DNA of 64,000 bases from G965240365 sp965240365 (GTDB lineage Bacteria; Pseudomonadota; Gammaproteobacteria; Eutrophobiales; Eutrophobiaceae). The translations under genes and the position numbers were made by a program. Shown here one piece after another: positions 15,700 through 24,398 of the stretch. Under the pieces are notes generated by a model. The model ran no database searches. It was not told where the DNA came from and saw only the letters and a program-made list of their open reading frames with translations. Numbering within the stretch: the first letter of the stretch is position 1; the number at the start of each line of letters is the position of its first letter. The stretch is from assembly GCA_965240365.1 (NCBI GenBank), contig OZ251218.1:992001-1056000 (forward strand). The letters are read 5' to 3'.

Positions 15700-16775
15700 G
15701 GGCCGCCGGACTCTTCGAGGGTGGCAATACGCCTTTTTACGGCGGCCGGGTCAAAATGCGCCTTGTTGGCGCGCGCCAGTGTCATGGCCTTGTGGTAATA
15801 ATTGAGCGCGGCCCGATATTGGCCCAGATGATCCAGGCTCACGGCCAGATTAAAGGCATAATCCGGGTTCCGGCCGGCCAGCCCGTGGGCGGCGCGGAAG
15901 GCTTCCGCGGCCTCGGCCCAGCGTGACTGGCGGGCATAGACACCGCCCAGGGAAAAATAAAGCAGCGGCGCCTCGGCCTCTTTGGCCGGCAGCCGCGCCA
16001 GCGCGCGCTCATCCAGGCCGGCCGCGCCGGGCAGCGCCATGAGCCCGTTCAGCGCCAGCATATCGTCCGGGTTCAGCTTCAACAGACGGGCATAATGCGC
16101 ATAGGCGTCGGCCGCGTTATTCTCGCCGAGCGCGATCGCGCCGAGGCCGAGATGCGCATCGCGGTTGTCCGGCGCTTGTGCCAGTACCTCCCGGTAGAGG
16201 CGGGCGGCGCGGGCATATTCCGCCGCGTGGTAGGCGTCGAACGCCTGCCGCAGCAGTCGGCCGACAGCGTCATCGGCCTGTTGGCGGCTGATCTCGAAGG
16301 GCGCGGGGCCGCGGGCGTCTGTGTCTGTTAGCGCGGGCGGCGGAGCCGCATCGGGTTTGGGGCTGGCCGCCCGCGCGGCCCGCGCTGTCCCGGTCTCCGG
16401 CGTCCTGTCATTGTCCGCGGCCGCGGGAATGGGCCGGGCCGGGTTTGAGGCCGCGGCGTCTCTGCCGCCTGGATCCAGCCGCAACGGCCCAACTACCGGC
16501 AACGGCAACATGCCGATCTCCGATCCGGCCGCGGGCAGGGTTTCCGCCAGCGGGCTAACGGCAAGATAATAAAGCCCCGGGAAAGAGGCCATGATCAGGA
16601 GGGCGAACAGGACGGCCCATTTGAATGGGCCTTGCCCTTTGGGAGGCGCGCCGGCCAGGAAAATATTCGCGTCCGGGGCCGGCCGGGGGTTGCCGGTGTC
16701 GCTGTTTTCACCGGCCTGTTTGGAGGCGGCCGGGTTAATTCGGGCTTTCCCGCGGCATGGGGAGGCGTCGCTCAA
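15696..16775 (-). CDS. TPR protein, MshN-like
   Basis: 359 residues. A single transmembrane segment (about 52-70) follows a cytoplasmic N-terminus; then a Pro/Ala-rich linker and, from about residue 185, TPR repeats (AFDAYHAAEYARAARLYREV, AHLGLGAIALGENNAADAYA, AWAEAAEAFRAAHGL-like units). MshN in MSHA operons has this layout and scaffolds secretin and inner-membrane complexes. It overlaps mshL by 41 bp and mshE by 4 bp. Name assigned from position and topology. Confidence 0.75.
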   Translation of the reverse strand: MSDASPCRGKARINPAASKQAGENSDTGNPRPAPDANIFLAGAPPKGQGPFKWAVLFALLIMASFPGLYYLAVSPLAETLPAAGSEIGMLPLPVVGPLRLDPGGRDAAASNPARPIPAAADNDRTPETGTARAARAASPKPDAAPPPALTDTDARGPAPFEISRQQADDAVGRLLRQAFDAYHAAEYARAARLYREVLAQAPDNRDAHLGLGAIALGENNAADAYAHYARLLKLNPDDMLALNGLMALPGAAGLDERALARLPAKEAEAPLLYFSLGGVYARQSRWAEAAEAFRAAHGLAGRNPDYAFNLAVSLDHLGQYRAALNYYHKAMTLARANKAHFDPAAVKRRIATLEESGGP

Positions 16776-18420
16776 GGCCCGGCGGCTGACTGCGCGGGTA
16801 ACTGTTCAGATATTCTTCATAGTGCCGCAGATCGGCCTGAAGCGCGGGATTAGTGACCACAAAAGGCTGCAAAAATATAACCAGTTCGGTCTTTTTTGCG
16901 CTGCTGGTCTGCCGTTTGAACAGGGGGCCGATGCCCGGCAGTTTTTTTATGCCCGGCAGGCCGCTGTCGCCGGCGCTTGACTGATCCTGCATGAGCCCGC
17001 CGAGGACCGCGATCTGGCCATCGGCCAGGCGCAACATTGACTCCATCTCGCGGATCTGGATCTGCGGCACCGGATTGCTGCGGCCGGCCGGGATATTCGG
17101 GTTGGGGTCATTGACAAAGCGGGTGATGCGGGAGATGGTCGGGCGCACGTTCAATGATATGTCGCCGGCCGCGCTGATTTGCGGGGTGACGCTCATGACG
17201 ATACCGACCGGCACGGTCTGCGCGGAGGTGTCAACCGTGGTCACGGGGTCGCGGTTGGTCGCGCCCGGCGTGGTTTCCGCGTCAATCTTGAAATAGACGA
17301 TGTTCTCGATGACCTTCAACAGCGCGGTCTGATTATTGAGCACCATCAGTTGCGGGCTGGACAGGATGCGGGTATCGCCGAACTCATCCAGCAGGCGCAC
17401 GGTGGCGCTCAGGCGCTCGGCGCGCGCGCGGTTCGGGTCGGCATAATTGATGACAAAGGAACTGGCCGTGCCGACCGGGACCCCGCCCAGCGTGCGGGAA
17501 ATGATATTGAAACCGGCCTGCCCGGCCCGGTTCACCAGCGACCAGTCCACGCCCGCCTGATAATCCTGGCTCAACTGCACCTCGGCGATGGTGGCCCGGA
17601 TCAGGACCTGACGCTTGATCCGGGTCATGCTCAGGTCGATGAATTCCTGAATGTCGCGGTGCTGGGCCGTGGTCGCCCGCACCGTCAACAGGCCGGACTC
17701 CGGGGCCGCGATGATATTGGCGGCGGCCGCGGCCGGGTCGGCGGCCCGCGCGCCGATGATCGAGGCCACATTCCTGACCGTCGTCTCCCAGAAACGATTG
17801 ACCGATTCACTGGCCACATCCGTGGTGGAATAATTGCCGCCGCTGTTGACGCCGGCCGTGGCCCCGGCGCCGGCGCTGACGCCGCCGCCCGTGGCCGCGG
17901 TGATCTGCGTGGCGAGGGTGTTGGCGCTGCTCATTCGGCGGGACATATTGACGTAATCAATCTGGTAGCTGCGCAGATAGGGCGTGTCTCTGGAGAGGAT
18001 CAGATTGCCGTCTTCGAATTGATAGCGTAAATCCACCTGTCTGGCGATACGGCGGAGCAGTTGCGGCAGGGTTTGATCCACCGCGTTGAGGGTGACCCGG
18101 CCGCTGATATCCGGGTGAATATCGACATTGATCCGGGCATCGCGCGCCAGCGCAAACAGGACTTCCGCCACGGGCACGGCATTCACGACCACGGTATAAC
18201 GCGCCGCGGGTTGCGGCTCGCCCGGCGCCGGCAACACCGGCAGGGGCCCCACCAGTTCCGGGATCTCGGCGGTGGGCGGCTTGAACGGGGCGCTTTTGAT
18301 ATGGGCGCCCGAGGGCGCGGGCGGCGCGGGTTCTATCCATGCGCAGGCCGTTAAAACCAGCAGCGGGGCAAGCAGGTAAATCGACCTGGGCGCGGCCTGA
18401 AGTATGGATGGATAGATCAT
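16735..18420 (-). CDS. mshL: Pilus secretin (outer membrane channel), MshL
   Basis: 561 residues. Signal peptide with lipobox LTAC, so a lipoprotein. An STN/N0-type domain (about 75-130: VPVAEVLFALARDARINVDIHP) is followed by a Gly/Ser-rich insertion (about 185-205), an N-domain and the C-terminal secretin domain (VMSVTPQISAAGDISLNVRP, about 415-435; MLRLADGQIAVLGGLMQDQ near 475). Forms the outer-membrane pore for the MSHA-type pilus. First gene of the minus-strand pilus operon. Its start lies only 24 bp from the five-hairpin element at 18444-18591, so the promoter must be within or beyond that element. Confidence 0.93.
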   Translation of the reverse strand: MIYPSILQAAPRSIYLLAPLLVLTACAWIEPAPPAPSGAHIKSAPFKPPTAEIPELVGPLPVLPAPGEPQPAARYTVVVNAVPVAEVLFALARDARINVDIHPDISGRVTLNAVDQTLPQLLRRIARQVDLRYQFEDGNLILSRDTPYLRSYQIDYVNMSRRMSSANTLATQITAATGGGVSAGAGATAGVNSGGNYSTTDVASESVNRFWETTVRNVASIIGARAADPAAAAANIIAAPESGLLTVRATTAQHRDIQEFIDLSMTRIKRQVLIRATIAEVQLSQDYQAGVDWSLVNRAGQAGFNIISRTLGGVPVGTASSFVINYADPNRARAERLSATVRLLDEFGDTRILSSPQLMVLNNQTALLKVIENIVYFKIDAETTPGATNRDPVTTVDTSAQTVPVGIVMSVTPQISAAGDISLNVRPTISRITRFVNDPNPNIPAGRSNPVPQIQIREMESMLRLADGQIAVLGGLMQDQSSAGDSGLPGIKKLPGIGPLFKRQTSSAKKTELVIFLQPFVVTNPALQADLRHYEEYLNSYPRSQPPGLERRLPMPRESPN

Positions 18421-18443
18421 GCAGAACGCAAAGTGATCGTTAT

Positions 18444-18591
18444 GGAAACTCTGATTGAATCAGAGTTTCCCGCGGTACAGGGACGTACCGCCAAAATCAA
18501 TGATGCAAATCATTGATTTTGAAGCAAGGTGAAAATCGCATTTTCACCTTGCGTGCTCTGATAAGTCCAGGATGGATTTATTCAGGGCTTC
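18444..18591 (+). mobile_element. Five-hairpin element, full copy (empty of 19-bp palindrome)
   Basis: 148 bp made of five successive hairpins: A GGAAACTCTGATT/AATCAGAGTTTCC, B GCGGTAC/GTACCGC, C AAAATCAATGA/TCATTGATTTT, D GCAAGGTGAAAAT/ATTTTCACCTTGC, E GCTCTGATAAGTCC/GGATTTATTCAGGGC. The outer ends (GGAAACTCTGA and TCAGGGCTTC) are themselves inverted. Same module order as 31565-31713 and, inverted, 26404-26571. No coding capacity. Confidence 0.9.
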
Positions 18592-18794
18592 ATTATCAGG
18601 TAAAGTGCGGATTAAGCGGCGGCAGGCATAAGCGATGCCTGACGCTACCGCTTTGCCGCCATTTCCCCGCGAGCGATGAAATGGCAGGTTCCCGGCGACT
18701 GCCATGCCGTTATTCCGTTACGGTCTGCCTGTAGCAGGCAGGCCGCAAACAGGCAGAAATGACAAATATGTCATCCCACGGTAATCAGGACTTT
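18592..18794. repeat. Intergenic stretch with variant 19-bp palindrome
   Basis: Beyond metF's stop there is no gene. TCTGCCTG-TAG-CAGGCAGG lies at 18724-18742, next to a small hairpin (CCGTTATTCCGTTACGG). A GCGGCGGCAGGCATAAGCGATGCCTGACG hairpin region lies around 18614-18640. No clear terminator for metF. Confidence 0.6.
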
Positions 18795-19670
18795 TTAACT
18801 GGCCTTGGCAATGACCCGCCGGTCTATCCCCAGGTTTTTCCAGATGGCGGCGCTGGCTTCAGCCTGGTTCATCGTGTAGAAATGCAGGCCCGGCGCCCCG
18901 TTGGCGAGCAGTTGCTGGCATAACTCGGTGGTCACATCGATCCCGAATTCACGGATGGAGGCCCGGTCATCGCCGAATTCCTGCAGGCGTTTGAGTATCC
19001 AGCGCGGAATCTCGGCGCCGCAGGCCTCTGAAAAACGCAGCAGTTGGGTGCAGTTGATGATCGGCATGACGCCGGCGACCACGGGCACGGTCAGACCGAG
19101 CTTCTCGCAGCTTTCAATGAAACGGTAATAGGCAAAGGGATTAAAGAAATACTGGGTGATCGCGCTGTTTGCGCCGGCCTCGATCTTGCTCCTGAAGTTT
19201 TCTATATCGGCCCGGGCGCTGGCGGCCTGGGGGTGAAACTCGGGATAGGCCGCAACTTCAATATGGAAATGATCGCCCGTTTCCCGGCGGATAAATTCCA
19301 CCAGTTCACTGGCATAACGCAACTGGCCATAACCCACCGCGCCCGAGGGCAGATCGCCCCTGAGCGCCACGATGCGGCGGATCCCGTTTTGCCGGTATTG
19401 ATCGAGTATGACCTTGATCTCGTGATTCAGATGGCCGATGCAGGACACATGCGGCGCGGCCTCAATCCCGGTCTTTTTATGAATATCCAGCGCGGTCTCA
19501 AAGGTGCGCTCGCGGGTGCTGCCGCCCGCGCCAAAGGTCACCGAGAAAAAATCCGGGTTGAGGTCGGCCAGTTGCGCCTGCGTGGTTTGCAGCCGGGCCA
19601 CGGCCTCGGGCGTCTTGGGCGGGAAAAATTCGAAACTGAAGGTCGCCCCGTGTTGCTTCTGTGATTCCAT
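18795..19670 (-). CDS. metF: 5,10-methylenetetrahydrofolate reductase
   Basis: 291 residues, the usual length for MetF. Family features: FSFEFFPPKTPEA at the N-terminus (with the active-site Glu), VTFGAGGSTR, HVSCIGH, RIVALRGDLPSG, YPEFHPQA and ITQYFFNPFAYYRF. A flavoprotein reducing methylene-THF to methyl-THF, which supplies methyl groups for methionine. It starts 2 bp after the ahcY stop, so it is the downstream gene of an ahcY-metF operon and should fall under the same SAH riboswitch. Cytosolic. Confidence 0.95.
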   Translation of the reverse strand: MESQKQHGATFSFEFFPPKTPEAVARLQTTQAQLADLNPDFFSVTFGAGGSTRERTFETALDIHKKTGIEAAPHVSCIGHLNHEIKVILDQYRQNGIRRIVALRGDLPSGAVGYGQLRYASELVEFIRRETGDHFHIEVAAYPEFHPQAASARADIENFRSKIEAGANSAITQYFFNPFAYYRFIESCEKLGLTVPVVAGVMPIINCTQLLRFSEACGAEIPRWILKRLQEFGDDRASIREFGIDVTTELCQQLLANGAPGLHFYTMNQAEASAAIWKNLGIDRRVIAKAS

Positions 19671-19672
19671 GT

Positions 19673-21088
19673 TCAGTAGCGGTAATGGTCCGGTTTGTAG
19701 GGGCCTTCCGGGTTCAGCTTGAGGTAATCCGCCTGCGCCTCGGTCAGGCTGGTCAGGCGCGCGCCGATCCTTTCCAGGTGCAGGCGGGCGACCTTTTCGT
19801 CCAGATGCTTCGGCAACACGCTGACCTTGTTGTCATAGTCGGCATGACGGCTGAACAATTCTATCTGGGCCAGCACCTGATTGGTAAAGGAATTGGACAT
19901 CACGAAGCTCGGGTGTCCGGTGGCGCAGCCCAGATTCACCAGGCGGCCTTTGGCCAGCAGGATAATACGCTTGCCGTCCGGGAAAATAACATGATCAACC
20001 TGGGGCTTGATCTCTTCCCAGTCGTATTCTTCCAGGCCGGCCACATCGATCTCATTGTCAAAGTGGCCGATGTTGCAGACGATGGCCTGGTCTTTCATGC
20101 GCGCCATGTGATCCCGGCGGATGACATTGAAATTGCCGGTCGCCGTGACGAAGATATCGGCCTGCTCGCAGACTTCGTCCATCCTGACAATACGATAACC
20201 CTCCATGGCCGCCTGCAAGGCGCAGATCGGGTCGATCTCGGTGACCCATACGGTCGCCCCGAGGCCGCGCAGGGACTGGGCGGAACCCTTGCCGACATCG
20301 CCATAACCCAAAACCACGGCGATCTTGCCGGCCACCATCACATCGGTGGCGCGCTTGATGCCGTCAACCAGAGATTCGCGGCAGCCATAGAGGTTGTCAA
20401 ATTTGGACTTGGTCACGGAATCATTGACATTGATCGCCGGGAACGGCAACGCCCCCTCTGCCTGCATCTGGTACAAACGCTGCACCCCGGTCGTGGTTTC
20501 TTCGGTCACGCCCCGGATATTGGCCAGGGTGCGCGAATAAAAATTCGCGTCTTCCGCCAGCTTCTTTTTAATGGCGGCAAACAGACAGCTTTCTTCTTCC
20601 GAACCCGGCTTTGCCAGGACCGAGGCGTCACGCTCGGCCTTCTGACCCAAGGTCAACAGATGCGTGGCGTCACCGCCGTCATCCAGGATCATGTTCGGCG
20701 AACCGCCATCGGCCCAGCGCATAATGCGATGGGTGTAATCCCAGTATTCTTGCAGGGTCTCGCCTTTTCTGGCAAACACCGGGATGCCCTGCTCCGCGAT
20801 GGCGGCGGCGGCATGGTCCTGGGTTGAAAAAATATTGCAGGATGCCCAGCGGACTTCGGCGCCCAGGGCGCGCAGGGTCTCGATAAGCACGGCGGTCTGG
20901 ATAGTCATGTGCAGGGAACCGGCAATACGGGCGCCCTTTAAGGGTTGCTGTTGGCCATATTCCTTGCGGATGGCCATGAGGCCCGGCATTTCGGTCTCGG
21001 CGATACGGATTTCCTTGTGGCCCCAGGCGGCCAGCGCAAGGTCGGCAACGCGATAGTCGGGGGCAATGGAGGCGGCGGCCACGCTCAT
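19673..21088 (-). CDS. ahcY: S-adenosylhomocysteine hydrolase
   Basis: 471 residues from the ATG at 21088, chosen because AGGAG lies 7 bases upstream and the family begins near DYRVADLALAAWGHKEI. NAD site GYGDVGKGSAQSLRGLGA, substrate residues in NVNDSVTKSKFDNLYGCRES and HPSFVMSNSF, C-terminal KPDHYRY as in all SAHases. Converts S-adenosylhomocysteine to homocysteine and adenosine, clearing the product of SAM-dependent methylation. Preceded by a canonical SAH riboswitch and a strong sigma-70-like promoter; followed by metF. Contains the roughly 40-residue insert of the longer bacterial form. Confidence 0.97.
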   Translation of the reverse strand: MSVAAASIAPDYRVADLALAAWGHKEIRIAETEMPGLMAIRKEYGQQQPLKGARIAGSLHMTIQTAVLIETLRALGAEVRWASCNIFSTQDHAAAAIAEQGIPVFARKGETLQEYWDYTHRIMRWADGGSPNMILDDGGDATHLLTLGQKAERDASVLAKPGSEEESCLFAAIKKKLAEDANFYSRTLANIRGVTEETTTGVQRLYQMQAEGALPFPAINVNDSVTKSKFDNLYGCRESLVDGIKRATDVMVAGKIAVVLGYGDVGKGSAQSLRGLGATVWVTEIDPICALQAAMEGYRIVRMDEVCEQADIFVTATGNFNVIRRDHMARMKDQAIVCNIGHFDNEIDVAGLEEYDWEEIKPQVDHVIFPDGKRIILLAKGRLVNLGCATGHPSFVMSNSFTNQVLAQIELFSRHADYDNKVSVLPKHLDEKVARLHLERIGARLTSLTEAQADYLKLNPEGPYKPDHYRY

Positions 21089-21115
21089 AATGTTTCTCCT
21101 GTTAACACAACAAGC

Positions 21116-21186
21116 GAGCGCCGTTTTTGTCATGCCGCCGGCGCCCGAGCCTGGCAGAGTCTGAATCTGTCGCAACGCTCCTCGGG
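21116..21186 (-). promoter_or_regulatory. SAH riboswitch upstream of ahcY
   Basis: The leader reads CCGAGGAGCGTTGCGACAG, then CCAGGCTCGG, then AACGGCGCTCG, the conserved blocks of the S-adenosylhomocysteine riboswitch. CCGAG can pair with CTCGG and GAGCG with CGCTC as in the known fold. It ends about 28 bp before the ahcY ATG, near its Shine-Dalgarno. By family knowledge, SAH binding raises expression of ahcY (and here probably metF). Confidence 0.9.
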
Positions 21187-21212
21187 ACGGCGGTTATCTG
21201 AATTGAACGGGG

Positions 21213-21240
21213 ATTATAGACCCCCTGCGTCTGATTGCAA
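21213..21240 (-). promoter_or_regulatory. Sigma-70-like promoter of ahcY
   Basis: TTGCAA (21235-21240) and a perfect TATAAT (21213-21218) separated by 16 bp, directly upstream of the SAH riboswitch. Predicted start near 21205, giving a leader of about 115 nt that contains the whole aptamer. Confidence 0.75.
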
Positions 21241-21324
21241 AACCTTTATCTGCTGCACTTTTTGAGAATCGAACGCCGGCAGCCTAAAAAATGGCAGAAA
21301 ATCTCTCTAGCACAGGGACAAGGT

Positions 21325-21630
21325 TTAGCGGGACTGGATATAGTGGCGCAAGGCGGCATTCAGGCGCGTTTGCCAGCCCTTGCCGTTTTCAGCATCGGCT
21401 TTGAAAAAATGAATAATTTCCTCGTCCAGGTAAAGGGTAGTGCGCCTCTTGGTTTTGTCCTGCCTGGGGCGGCCTCGTGGGCGTATCTTCAGAGCGCCTT
21501 CTCGTTGCGCTTTATGCCAGGATGCAACGAATTCAGGGTCGGTGTCTTTGACCGGTTGCGCCTTATCAAAAAATTCGTCGCCCAGTTCAACGACATCGCC
21601 GTCTTTATCATATATGTTGCATCTTGGCAT
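21325..21630 (-). CDS. brnA: BrnA-type antitoxin
   Basis: 101 residues from the ATG at 21630. The C-terminal KRRTTLYLDEEIIHFFKA followed by GKGWQTRLNAALRHYI is the ribbon-helix-helix domain of BrnA antitoxins; the N-terminal half would contact the toxin. It overlaps the end of the brnT remnant by 23 bp, the usual toxin-first order. The antitoxin frame is intact although its toxin gene is frameshifted, so it may persist as an orphan regulator. ATG choice follows the first residues MPRCNIYD and the overlap geometry. Confidence 0.83.
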   Translation of the reverse strand: MPRCNIYDKDGDVVELGDEFFDKAQPVKDTDPEFVASWHKAQREGALKIRPRGRPRQDKTKRRTTLYLDEEIIHFFKADAENGKGWQTRLNAALRHYIQSR

Positions 21631-21882
21631 AGCTGGCCTGCTCCCGTGGGTTGGCTTTGCGAAAACTGATAACCCGCACACCGCCCTCAACTTCAACAAA
21701 GGTCAGCATATGCAGGCGATTGCCTAAATAGCCCAGCGCATTAACGCGCAACTCGCCTAATCCTTGCGCGCATCCGCCTGTTTAATGGCGGTATCAAAAC
21801 GAAAATCGACCACTGAATCAAAAGATATGCCATGTTTCTCGACATTGCGCGCGTTTTTCACTGGGTCATAATCAATCTGCAT
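21608..21882 (-). pseudogene. brnT: BrnT toxin gene, single-base frameshift
   Basis: From the ATG at 21882 the frame reads MQIDYDPVKNARNVEKHGIS, then FDSVVDFRFDTAIKQADARKD and hits TAG at 21757-21759. The +1 frame then continues as G-E-L-R-V-N-A-L-G-Y-L, RLHMLTFVEVEGGVRVISFR, KANPREQASYAKM and stops at 21608. Joined, this is a full-length BrnT (RelE-like ribonuclease toxin, about 91 residues). The 275-bp length is one short of a multiple of three, consistent with one deleted base near GATTAGGCG. Native loss or sequencing error cannot be separated here. Confidence 0.85.
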
Positions 21883-21975
21883 TTATTATATGCATATTAA
21901 ATCGTCTCGACAATGGCCGCTGATTAAATATCCCGGGACAGATTCCGGGATAAATTCCGGCAAGGCCGGCAGCCA

Positions 21976-23142
<1,167 letters not shown>

Positions 23143-23290
23143 TTTGAGTGTCCCGCTTGTTGTTATCAAAAGGCAGGGATTCTATCCTTATTCGGCCCCG
23201 AGCGCACGGTCTATGGCGATTTTTTTAAGAGAAAAATCGGGAATCCATCAATCCCGCGCGCGCCGGCCCGCGGGCAGGCAGGTCAGGGCA

Positions 23291-23419
23291 CGCAGGGTGA
23301 AAATGCGATTTTCACCCTCCTGCCTGCTGCAGGCAGGGCTTCAAAATCAATGACTTACGTCATTGATTTTGGCGGCACATCCCTGTGCCGCAGGAAACTC
23401 TGATTCAATCAGCGTTTCC
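23291..23419 (-). mobile_element. Five-hairpin element, copy lacking module E, with inserted 19-bp palindrome
   Basis: Inverted relative to 18444. Modules D, C, B, A in order on the plus strand: CAGGGTGAAAAT.., CAAAATCAATGA.., GCGGCACATCCCTGTGCCGC, GGAAACTCTGATT... Between D and C lies CCTGCCTGCTGCAGGCAGG (23319-23337), absent from the same position in the copies at 18444 and 31565. Module E has been replaced by an unrelated GC-rich stretch with a half palindrome (23264-23282). Confidence 0.88.
23319..23337. repeat. 19-bp mini-palindrome inserted between modules D and C
   Basis: GATTTTCACCCT, then the perfect 19-mer, then GCTTCAAAATC. The element at 31565-31713 reads GATTTTCACCCT joined directly to GCTTCAAAATC on its complementary strand. 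Exact filled/empty pair. Confidence 0.93.
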
Positions 23420-23469
23420 TTCATAAACTGTTAAAATAAACATCCGTTAACATCATGAGGAACAAGATT

Positions 23470-24030
23470 ATGGCTCCGCTTGAAACCCCTGTTTGCGCAT
23501 TTGGCGACCAGGCGCATGACTTCAGGCTGCTCGGAACGGACGGGCAATACTGGTCTTTGCAGGATTGCGCCGGCCCCAAAGGCACGCTGGTCATGTTCAT
23601 CTGCAATCATTGTCCGTATGTCAAGGCCATACAGGAAAGGCTGATTGAGGACACGGCTTTGCTGTATGAAAGCGGCATCAGCAGTGTCGCGCTGATGTCA
23701 AATGACCCGGCCAATTACCCGGAAGATTCTTTTGAGAACATGCAGAAGATCGCCCGTGAGTTTAATTATCCGTTTCCCTATCTGTTTGACGAGACCCAGG
23801 CCGTCGCCAAAGACTATGGCGCGGTCTGCACGCCCGACTTTTTCGGTTATAACGCGCAGTTCGAGTTGCAATACCGGGGCCGCCTGGATGCCGATGGCAG
23901 AAATCCGCGCGGGCCGGCCACCCGGCCGGAGTTGATCGAGGCCATGCAACTGATTGCCGAAACCGGCCAGGGCCCGAAAGAACAGCGCCCGAGCATGGGC
24001 TGCTCGATCAAGTGGAAAAATCCCGGCTGA
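23470..24030 (+). CDS. Thioredoxin-fold redoxin-family protein (AhpC/TSA-like)
   Basis: 186 residues from the ATG at 23470, which has GAGGA 8-9 bases upstream. Redoxin layout: DFRLLGTDGQYWSLQDCAG, then LVMFICNHCPYVKAI with a C-x-x-C-P motif near residues 40-45, and a conserved cis-Pro region VCTPDFFGY. This CNHCPYVK subgroup is widespread in proteobacteria and is annotated as thioredoxin-family or peroxiredoxin-like protein; substrate unknown. No signal peptide, so cytosolic. It stands alone between repeat clusters on both sides. Confidence 0.85.
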   Translation: MAPLETPVCAFGDQAHDFRLLGTDGQYWSLQDCAGPKGTLVMFICNHCPYVKAIQERLIEDTALLYESGISSVALMSNDPANYPEDSFENMQKIAREFNYPFPYLFDETQAVAKDYGAVCTPDFFGYNAQFELQYRGRLDADGRNPRGPATRPELIEAMQLIAETGQGPKEQRPSMGCSIKWKNPG

Positions 24031-24398
24031 CGACTTGCCCGCCGGCGCGGGACAGGCGATAATAGGCCGCTTGTCTGGCGGTCTCCATGTCAGGCGTCTG
24101 CCCCGTGGCGGGCGGGCCGAGATGCGCGCGTTGTCCTTGTCGGAATCCCGGAGAAAATCGGAATGAAGCCTTTGTTGTCATTCCCGCGCTGACGCGGGAA
24201 TGTCTGGCTTAAACCACTGGATTCCGGCTTTCGCCTGCCTGCAGCAGGCAGGAAGGTGGAAATTGCATTTTCACCTTGCGTGCTCTGACCTGCCTGCTGC
24301 AGGCAGGTAAGTCCAGGATGGATTTATTCAGAGCTTCCATAAAAAAACCTAACCTAATTAGTCAATCAAATCAAACAACAAAGACCGGGGGGAACATA
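24031..24398. repeat. Composite repeat cluster upstream of tkt
   Basis: No gene here. 24176-24233 holds a GTCATTCCCGCGC/GCGGGAATG hairpin and a truncated GGATTCCGGCTTTCG; it runs into CCTGCCTG-CAG-CAGGCAGG (24234-24252), then modules D and E of the five-hairpin element (24253-24338). A second 19-mer (24289-24307) splits module E between GCTCTGA and TAAGTCC, which are contiguous at 18555-18568. The tkt leader (24339-24398) is AT-rich with GGGGGGAA ahead of the ATG. Confidence 0.85.
24289..24307. repeat. 19-bp mini-palindrome inserted inside hairpin E
   Basis: CCTGCCTGCTGCAGGCAGG interrupts GCTCTGA|TAAGTCCAGGATGG. The empty version GCTCTGATAAGTCCAGGATGG is present in the element at 18444-18591. 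No duplication at the target. Confidence 0.93.

Noticed and set aside
23143..23290. SAM riboswitch upstream of metK
   Set aside because: I could not find the conserved blocks of SAM-I, SAM-II or SAM-V type aptamers; only the ahcY leader has a clear riboswitch.
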